This document shows, piece after piece, positions 46,464 to 51,583 of a stretch of 51,583 bases of DNA. The notes beneath the pieces were generated by a model. That model was not told the DNA's origin. It searched no databases and saw nothing but the letters and a program-made list of their open reading frames with translations. Location: NCBI GenBank assembly GCA_947448395.1, contig CANFNA010000002.1:1-51583 (forward strand). The letters are read 5' to 3'. The position numbers and the translations under genes were made by a program. Positions within the stretch are counted from its first letter, which is position 1. The number at the start of each line of letters is the position of its first letter. Origin of the DNA: Chthoniobacteraceae bacterium (GTDB taxonomy: Bacteria > Verrucomicrobiota > Verrucomicrobiia > Chthoniobacterales > Chthoniobacteraceae).

Positions 46464-46486
46464 AAATCAAATTTTTTCTCGAAGGT

Positions 46487-46798
46487 TTAAGCGTTGATTC
46501 CCGTGATCTTCAACCGTGTGAGTCTGCGACGATGTCCAACCGTCCTGTGGTAGCCCTTACGGCGCTTGTACTTGTAAGCGAGAACTTTCTCACCCTTGAA
46601 CTGGGAGACAACCTCAGCAACTACAGTCGCCGAAGACAACTCAGTCCCAGTCTTCAAATTGCCGTTGTTGGAAACTAAAAGAACCTCTGAAAAGGTTGCC
46701 TGAGCACCCTCTGCATGGTCCAACTTCTCAACATCCACCAAGTCACCTTGGGCAACTCGGTACTGCTTTCCTCCAGTTTTGAAAATCGCGTAAGACAT
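46487..46798 (-). CDS. rplU: 50S ribosomal protein L21
   Basis: Ribosomal protein L21, 103 residues, binding 23S rRNA near L20. It begins MSYAIFKTGGKQYRVAQGD and ends with the conserved YKRRKGYHRTVGHRRRLTRL region. ATG 46798 is the proper start; an upstream frame would add 13 residues that do not belong to the family. AGGGAG (46804-46809 on the minus strand), five bases before ATG, is a good Shine-Dalgarno site. L21 is the first of the rplU-rpmA pair, 90 bases after livF. Confidence 0.97.
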   Translation of the reverse strand: MSYAIFKTGGKQYRVAQGDLVDVEKLDHAEGAQATFSEVLLVSNNGNLKTGTELSSATVVAEVVSQFKGEKVLAYKYKRRKGYHRTVGHRRRLTRLKITGINA

Positions 46799-46803
46799 AA
46801 TCA

Positions 46804-46809
46804 CTCCCT
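46804..46809 (-). promoter_or_regulatory. Shine-Dalgarno site of rplU
   Basis: AGGGAG on the minus strand, five bases before the rplU ATG; one of the few clear ribosome-binding sites in the window. Confidence 0.75.
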
Positions 46810-46888
46810 GTTTGCAAAGGGGGAAGGAGACTGCCACCCAGCTGTCAAAATGACAAGGTATTTTTAGGTCTTTTTAGAAACAATCGAA

Positions 46889-47596
46889 TCATGCCCCGAG
46901 ATACGCCTCCTGCACCCTCGGATTAGCCCGAAGCACATCCGCTCGGTCCTGAAACAATACATTCCCAGTTTCAAGCACATATCCGTAACTGGAGACCTCC
47001 AAAGCTAAGTGGGCATTCTGCTCCACTAGGAGCACGGTCAAACCCAACTCCCGGTTCACCTCCACAATCTTCTCAAAAATCGCTCTCACCAACAACGGTG
47101 CGATCCCAAGCGATGGCTCATCCAACATCAGCAACTTCGGACGCCCCATCAGCGCACGGGCAATCGCAAGCATCTGCTGCTCTCCACCAGACAGCGTTCC
47201 AGCAACTTGTTTTTCTCTCTCTCGCAACCGAGGGAAGAGCTCGAACATAAAATCGAAATCCTTTTCGATAAACGACTTATCTTTACGCAAGTACGCTCCC
47301 ATCCGCAAATTTTCCAAAACAGTGAGATTTGTAAAAATCATTCGCCCCTCAGGAACATGCAACAAGCCTCGGGCAACGATCTCGTGAGGCGGCAGATTAG
47401 TAATATTTTCACCGCAGAAACGAACCGATCCCGAGGAGACTCTCTGCAATCCTGAGATCGCGCGAAGCGTTGTCGTCTTCCCTGCACCGTTCGCGCCCAC
47501 CAACGTGCAGATCCCACCAGCGTCAACTCGAAGCGATACACGGTGCAACGCACGGATAGAACCATAGGCAACCTCCAAACAATCAACTTCGAGCAT
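46889..47596 (-). CDS. livF: Branched-chain amino-acid ABC transporter ATPase LivF
   Basis: Second ATPase of the Liv (HAAT) transporter, 235 residues. Walker A is GANGAGKTT, the signature LSGGEQQMLAIARAL, Walker B LLMLDEPSLGIAP and the H-loop region VLLVEQN; the EPSLGLAP-type Walker B and VEQN mark LivF. The start ATG 47596 has a perfect AGGAGG six bases upstream and overlaps the livG end by 14 bases. It is the last gene of the livJHMGF operon. Confidence 0.95.
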   Translation of the reverse strand: MLEVDCLEVAYGSIRALHRVSLRVDAGGICTLVGANGAGKTTTLRAISGLQRVSSGSVRFCGENITNLPPHEIVARGLLHVPEGRMIFTNLTVLENLRMGAYLRKDKSFIEKDFDFMFELFPRLREREKQVAGTLSGGEQQMLAIARALMGRPKLLMLDEPSLGIAPLLVRAIFEKIVEVNRELGLTVLLVEQNAHLALEVSSYGYVLETGNVLFQDRADVLRANPRVQEAYLGA

Positions 47597-48362
47597 CCGA
47601 GGCCTCCTCTCCCAAATAGGCTGCGATCACCTTAGCATCCTTCTGGATCTGAGCCGGTGTTCCCTCCGCTATCTTGCGACCATACTCAATGACGGCAATT
47701 CGCTCACAAATCCCCATGACCACCTTCATGTCGTGCTCCACCAAGAGCACCGACAAACCAAACCTCTCTTTGGTGAACTGGATCAGCTTCATCAGCTCTA
47801 ACTTTTCCGTCGCGTTCATCCCCGCCGCAGGCTCATCGAGTAACAACAGTTTAGGGCGCGTCGCCAGGGCCCTCACTATTTCCAGTCTTCGTTGATCCCC
47901 ATAAGATAAACTCCGACACGGAAGATCCGCGTAGGCTGCCAAACCAAAAATTTCGAGCAACTCTAGCGCCTCACGGCGAACTTCCGCCTCTTCCGTTCGA
48001 AAACTGCCCCCCCTCCAAACCGACCCAAAAAAACCGTTCTTCAGATGCAGATTGAAAGCAGTCCGGACGTTATCAAAAATCGACAGAGACGAAAAAAGCC
48101 GAATATTTTGAAAAGTCCGCGAGATGCCCCTCGCCGTAATCTGATAGGGCCTTTGCCCTCCCACAGAAACCCCTGAAAAGACAATGCTACCAGAGGTCGG
48201 AGGGCAAACTCCGGTTATGATATTGAACACGGTCGTTTTCCCCGCCCCGTTCGGCCCTATTAATCCCACTAGCTCGCCTGGATTCACATGAAAAGTAAGT
48301 CCACTCACGGCAACTAAGCCGCCAAAACGGATAGTCACATCGGTCAACTCAAGCAGTTTCAC
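47583..48362 (-). CDS. livG: Branched-chain amino-acid ABC transporter ATPase LivG
   Basis: First ATPase of the Liv transporter, 259 residues from GTG 48362. It has GPNGAGKTT, a LivG-type middle (GISRTFQNIRLFSSLSIFDN), LSYGDQRRLEIVRALA and LLLDEPAAGMN; the LSYGxQRRLEIARAL signature and EPAAGMN identify LivG. GTG 48362 overlaps the livM stop as GTGA and has AGGAGG (48368-48373) five bases upstream. ATG 48377, five codons earlier, is the other option, but the ATG lies in the ribosome-binding site of GTG. Confidence 0.94.
   Translation of the reverse strand: MKLLELTDVTIRFGGLVAVSGLTFHVNPGELVGLIGPNGAGKTTVFNIITGVCPPTSGSIVFSGVSVGGQRPYQITARGISRTFQNIRLFSSLSIFDNVRTAFNLHLKNGFFGSVWRGGSFRTEEAEVRREALELLEIFGLAAYADLPCRSLSYGDQRRLEIVRALATRPKLLLLDEPAAGMNATEKLELMKLIQFTKERFGLSVLLVEHDMKVVMGICERIAVIEYGRKIAEGTPAQIQKDAKVIAAYLGEEASDARS
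47603..47608 (-). promoter_or_regulatory. Shine-Dalgarno site of livF
   Basis: AGGAGG on the minus strand, six bases before the livF ATG at 47596, within the end of livG. Confidence 0.8.
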
Positions 48363-49345
48363 GCTCGCCTCCTCCATGGCAGCAGTCTTCCAAAGTCCGC
48401 AATTAAACCTTGCGGTCTTAGAATCATCAAAACGATCAGCAGAAGGGCAAACACAATCATCCTATACTGCTCCGTTTGCCTCAAAAGCTCGTTCAGAAGG
48501 GTCAACACTACCGCAGCCACAGTGACCCCAGCCGTCGATCCCATACCGCCTAAAATCACAATCACGACAACATCGACCGATTTCAAGAAATTGAAGCCCT
48601 CAGGATTAATGTATCCAATAAAGTGCGCGTACAACCCGCCTGCTAAACCAGAAAAAAAAGCCCCAACAGCAAAAGCTACCACCTTGTATTTGGTAGTATT
48701 AATCCCCATTGCCTCCGCCGCGATCTCATCATCTCTCACGGCTAAAAAACCTCGACCATACGTTGAATTCACCAGCGTACCGACAACATAAATAGCAAGG
48801 GCAGCAACACCAAATGTCCAGCCCAGCGTTGTATAAGATGCAATCCCAGCCAAGCCTCTCGCTCCTCCAAGTGCATCACTGTTCTGCAGAATTACACGAA
48901 TGATTTCCCCAAAACCTAAGGTCACGATCGCCAAATAATCTCCACGCAACCGAAGAGAAGGGATACCCACAATGAGCCCCGTAACTGCTGCAAATAAACC
49001 TCCGAAAAGTAAGGCTATCAGAAAAAGACATTCGGCAGGCATGGACACAAATACCCCCATGAGAGACAAAATCTCCTTCCCATGAATCAAGGTGATCCAC
49101 GCCGAACCATAGGCTCCCACAGCCATAAACCCAGCATGTCCCAACGAAAACTGTCCCGTGTGACCATTCACCAAATTTAGACTGACTGCCGATACTATAT
49201 TAATACCAATAAGGATTAATATACTTAATAAGTAACCATCAAACTGCGGTAAAGGCCAAGAGGCTTCACGATGTCCACTGAAACAAAATGACAACCATCC
49301 AAAAAACAAAACGGCAATGAGAAGCGAAATCTTAGACTTCATCAC
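48359..49345 (-). CDS. livM: Branched-chain amino-acid ABC transporter permease LivM
   Basis: Permease LivM, about 328 residues with some nine hydrophobic segments. Family motifs are NLVNGHTGQFSLGHAGFMAVGAY, SLRLRGDYLAIVTLGFGEI, VRDDEIAAEAMGINTTKYK and VVVIVILGGMGSTAGVTVAA. The start is GTG 49345 or the next codon ATG 49342; the GTG overlaps the livH stop by 4 bases. Downstream it overlaps livG. With livH it forms the membrane pore for branched-chain amino acids. Confidence 0.95.
   Translation of the reverse strand: MMKSKISLLIAVLFFGWLSFCFSGHREASWPLPQFDGYLLSILILIGINIVSAVSLNLVNGHTGQFSLGHAGFMAVGAYGSAWITLIHGKEILSLMGVFVSMPAECLFLIALLFGGLFAAVTGLIVGIPSLRLRGDYLAIVTLGFGEIIRVILQNSDALGGARGLAGIASYTTLGWTFGVAALAIYVVGTLVNSTYGRGFLAVRDDEIAAEAMGINTTKYKVVAFAVGAFFSGLAGGLYAHFIGYINPEGFNFLKSVDVVVIVILGGMGSTAGVTVAAVVLTLLNELLRQTEQYRMIVFALLLIVLMILRPQGLIADFGRLLPWRRRA
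48368..48373 (-). promoter_or_regulatory. Shine-Dalgarno site deciding the livG start
   Basis: AGGAGG on the minus strand, five bases before GTG 48362. It sits inside the in-frame sequence after ATG 48377 and favours GTG as the livG start. Confidence 0.75.
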
Positions 49346-50265
49346 ACTTTTTCTCGATGCGCTTTACCAAGTAACCCCGTCGGCTTAAAGAGAAGTATTA
49401 AAATCAGAATCAGAAACGCCACGGCATCGCGAAAACCCGAAGGGATTCCCAAGACCTTGGAATAACCCACAACCAATGTTTCTAAAACTCCCAACAAAAC
49501 TCCGCCAAGGGCGGCACCCGGTAAAACTCCAATGCCACCAAGCACAGCCGCTATAAATGCCTTCATCCCCGGCAGGACCCCCATAAAAGGGTCGATGGCT
49601 TGATATAACGATGCATAAAAAACGCCGCCAGCTGCCGCAAGAGCGGATCCCAATCCGAAAGTGAAAGAAATCACCACATTAGTGTTAACCCCCATGAGGG
49701 CAGCAGCAGTCGGATTTAAAGAAAGCGCACGCATAGACAACCCCATTCGCGTACGCATGACAATCGCACGCAAACCCATGAGCAGCCCTCCACTCACAAG
49801 AACAACCGTGATTTGAACACTGCTCAATTGAAGGGAGCCGAAACCGCCCAGCGACTTTGACTCAATGAGGGAAGGAAAACCTCGAGGAGCCGCCCCAAAA
49901 ACGAGTTGTCCCACGTATTCCAACAGCAGCGAAACCCCAATCGCTGTGATCAAAACCGTGAGCCTTGGACGCTCTCGCAACGGTTTGTACGCGAGCTTTT
50001 CAATGAGAGTTCCCAGTAGCGCTCCAACTACCATGGATAACGTTAGAACAACTAAAGCAACCAGCCAGTCGGGCATCACAAGACCCGAACGCTTAATCAA
50101 AGAATGACCAAACATTGCAGAAAAGGCGCCAATCATGAAAACGTCACCGTGTGCAAAGTTAATAAATCGCAACACGCCATAAACCATCGTGTATCCAAGC
50201 GCTATCAAAGCATATACGGACCCAAGGGAAATTCCGTTTATTAGTTGCTGTAGAAACTCATTCAC
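49342..50265 (-). CDS. livH: Branched-chain amino-acid ABC transporter permease LivH
   Basis: Permease LivH, 307 residues from GTG 50265, which begins the family N-terminus NEFLQQLINGISLGSVYALI. Motifs ALGYTMVYGVLRFINFAHGD and AFIAAVLGGIGVLPGAALGG are characteristic. The frame is open upstream to 50301, but that adds a non-matching stretch. The stop overlaps the start of livM. It follows livJ after 43 bases. Confidence 0.95.
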   Translation of the reverse strand: MNEFLQQLINGISLGSVYALIALGYTMVYGVLRFINFAHGDVFMIGAFSAMFGHSLIKRSGLVMPDWLVALVVLTLSMVVGALLGTLIEKLAYKPLRERPRLTVLITAIGVSLLLEYVGQLVFGAAPRGFPSLIESKSLGGFGSLQLSSVQITVVLVSGGLLMGLRAIVMRTRMGLSMRALSLNPTAAALMGVNTNVVISFTFGLGSALAAAGGVFYASLYQAIDPFMGVLPGMKAFIAAVLGGIGVLPGAALGGVLLGVLETLVVGYSKVLGIPSGFRDAVAFLILILILLFKPTGLLGKAHREKV

Positions 50266-50308
50266 AGGCCGACAACGCAAATAAATTGAACGAAAAACCA
50301 CCCATCAA

Positions 50309-51445
50309 TTACGGGCGGATGGTTTCAACGTAGCGAAACTGCCCCCCAGTAATCTGCATAATAACGGCGGCTTTGTCAGCATTCCTTTCGGGATTTAGAG
50401 AAATCAACCCCGTAACACCATTGAAGTCACGCGTTGCGGCTATAGCGCTTCGCAAAACAGGGCCTTCCGTGGTTCCTGCCCGCTTAATCGCATCAGCGAG
50501 AATCATAGCAGAATCGTAACCGAGGGCCGACATTGCATCCGGGGCCGCGTTAAATCTCCGAGTGTATTTTTGTAAAAATTCTTGTATTTTAGGCGCTGGA
50601 TCTTCGACAGAAAAGTGATTGGAAAAAAAACAGCCTTCAATTGCATTCCCTGCAACTTCTACTAAAGATGGAGAATCCCAGCCATCACCTCCTAAGATAG
50701 GAACTTTAAGCTCAAGTTCCCGCGCCTGCCTAGCTATTAATCCAGCCTCTGTATAATAACCTGAAGCAAGAATCGCATCTGGCACGCCAGCCTTTATTGC
50801 AGTTAACTGCGCCTTAAAGTCCTTGTCGCTAGATGAGTAGCTTTGCTCGACAACGATTTCACCCCCGTTTTGCCGAAATGTCTCCCTGAAAAACTGAGAC
50901 AATCCCACACTGTAGTCTTGCTTCACATCTGTAAGAATAGCCACGCGCCTCCACCCTTTCGCAATTGCGTATTTCGCGAGAACTTTGCCTTGGAAGGGAT
51001 CAATAAAGCAAACCCTGAAAATATAGTCACCAACCTCGGTTACCTTGGGATTTGTAGAGGCGGGAGATATCATCGGAATCCGCTCTTGCTGGCAAATAGG
51101 AGCCGCCTCCAACGACTTAGAGGAAGAAACCTCCCCCAAAAGAGCGACGATCTTTTCGCGTGATATTAGCTTGCGCACCACCGTAACGGCCTCCCCCGCC
51201 TTACTCTGATCATCTTCGGTAGTCAGACGAATTTTTTTCCCGAGAACTCCTCCCCCAGCATTAATCTCCTCAATTGCGAGCAACGTCCCTTTGTGAGAAG
51301 ACTGGCCAAAACTGGCAGTCTGGCCAGTTAAGGACGCAAATTCGCCGATCGAAATCTCGGATCCTTGGTCGAGATTTTCCGCCCTCTTGCAAGCGATTGC
51401 CAAAAAAGAGACGCAAAAAAGAAATGCCAAATTTCGAACCTTCAT
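50309..51445 (-). CDS. livJ: Branched-chain amino-acid ABC transporter substrate-binding protein
   Basis: Periplasmic ligand-binding protein of the Liv system, 378 residues with type I periplasmic-binding fold (SIGEFASLTGQTASFGQSSH, GVLGKKIRLTTEDDQSKAGE and YDSAMILADAIKRAG). The N-terminus has a hydrophobic signal (LAFLFCVSFLAIACKRA); Cys right after AIA may be a lipoprotein site, which would tether it to a membrane. ATG 51445 is chosen; TTG 51457 would add four residues. It is the first gene of livJHMGF. The amino acid bound cannot be told from sequence; family members also bind other small molecules such as amides or urea. Confidence 0.93.
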   Translation of the reverse strand: MKVRNLAFLFCVSFLAIACKRAENLDQGSEISIGEFASLTGQTASFGQSSHKGTLLAIEEINAGGGVLGKKIRLTTEDDQSKAGEAVTVVRKLISREKIVALLGEVSSSKSLEAAPICQQERIPMISPASTNPKVTEVGDYIFRVCFIDPFQGKVLAKYAIAKGWRRVAILTDVKQDYSVGLSQFFRETFRQNGGEIVVEQSYSSSDKDFKAQLTAIKAGVPDAILASGYYTEAGLIARQARELELKVPILGGDGWDSPSLVEVAGNAIEGCFFSNHFSVEDPAPKIQEFLQKYTRRFNAAPDAMSALGYDSAMILADAIKRAGTTEGPVLRSAIAATRDFNGVTGLISLNPERNADKAAVIMQITGGQFRYVETIRP

Positions 51446-51583
51446 CGGGGTTAGCAAATATCCCTAAACGAAAGGAAAAGCAACCCTTGACCCCATCCGG
51501 AAAGAACAATCACAAAGCCTTAGACTGAACAACCGGACCTCCCCCCCCTGTGGTTTTTCGCCTTTGACGCATCTTTGGATCTC
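51446..51583. other. Upstream region of livJ without visible gene
   Basis: 138 bases to the right edge. They hold a run of eight C (51541-51548) and AT-rich patches before livJ, presumably its promoter region, but no box could be assigned with confidence. Confidence 0.4.

Noticed and set aside
51541-51548. Run of eight C as a phase-variable tract
   Set aside because: It lies far upstream of livJ, with no gene or promoter element shown to depend on it.

Overview
The window is a compact chromosomal segment, most likely from a member of the Verrucomicrobiota (PVC superphylum). This is inferred from gene content: a secreted cytochrome protein of the DUF1549/DUF1553 (PSCyt) type, a secreted ThuA-like protein, a secreted beta-propeller/phosphoesterase protein, a very long GreA-type protein like those of chlamydiae, and an ExbB-ExbD-ExbD cluster tied to TPR proteins. 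No insertion sequence, prophage, CRISPR array, tRNA or rRNA was seen, and no gap between genes exceeds about 250 bases. Most start codons have no Shine-Dalgarno sequence and many follow pyrimidine-rich leaders. Clear Shine-Dalgarno sites occur at exbD1, rplU, livG and livF.

Layout. 1-1512: lipid-transport genes mlaF (cut by the window edge) and mlaD. 1742-6317: a tripartite efflux set, tolC-like, macA-like, and macB split into ATPase and permease genes. 6462-9560 (minus): large secreted cytochrome c protein. 9808-17565: a probable seven-gene operon of two TPR proteins, ExbB, two ExbD, a TonB-like anchored protein with a PA14-like C-terminus, and a secreted beta-sandwich protein. 17690-21852: cysK, a rhomboid-fold protein without catalytic residues, and leuC-leuD. 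21952-31158: phosphoesterase, aldo/keto reductase with a degenerate active site, nth (plus), ThuA, a degenerate receiver protein, NUDIX hydrolase and argH. 31313-39015: tamB, a TamA/BamA-like barrel, an exported methyltransferase and prmA. 38969-41191 (minus): copper ATPase. 41346-46108: greA-like, eno, ftsB and prfB with a programmed +1 frameshift. 46206-51445 (minus): rpmA, rplU and the livJHMGF branched-chain amino-acid transporter.

How the genes work together. Much of the window concerns the cell envelope: MlaFD, MacAB-TolC, TamAB and the ExbBD cluster all act across or between the membranes of a diderm cell. The most interesting candidate for an undescribed system is the ExbBD operon. 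The protein encoded where TonB would be expected has a single N-terminal membrane helix with the TonB-type Ser-x3-His pair, but ends in a PA14-like module instead of a TonB C-terminal domain. The rest is housekeeping: leucine, cysteine and arginine synthesis, glycolysis, translation, DNA repair, copper export and amino-acid uptake. Several proteins keep a familiar fold but lack catalytic residues (rhomboid, receiver, aldo/keto reductase).
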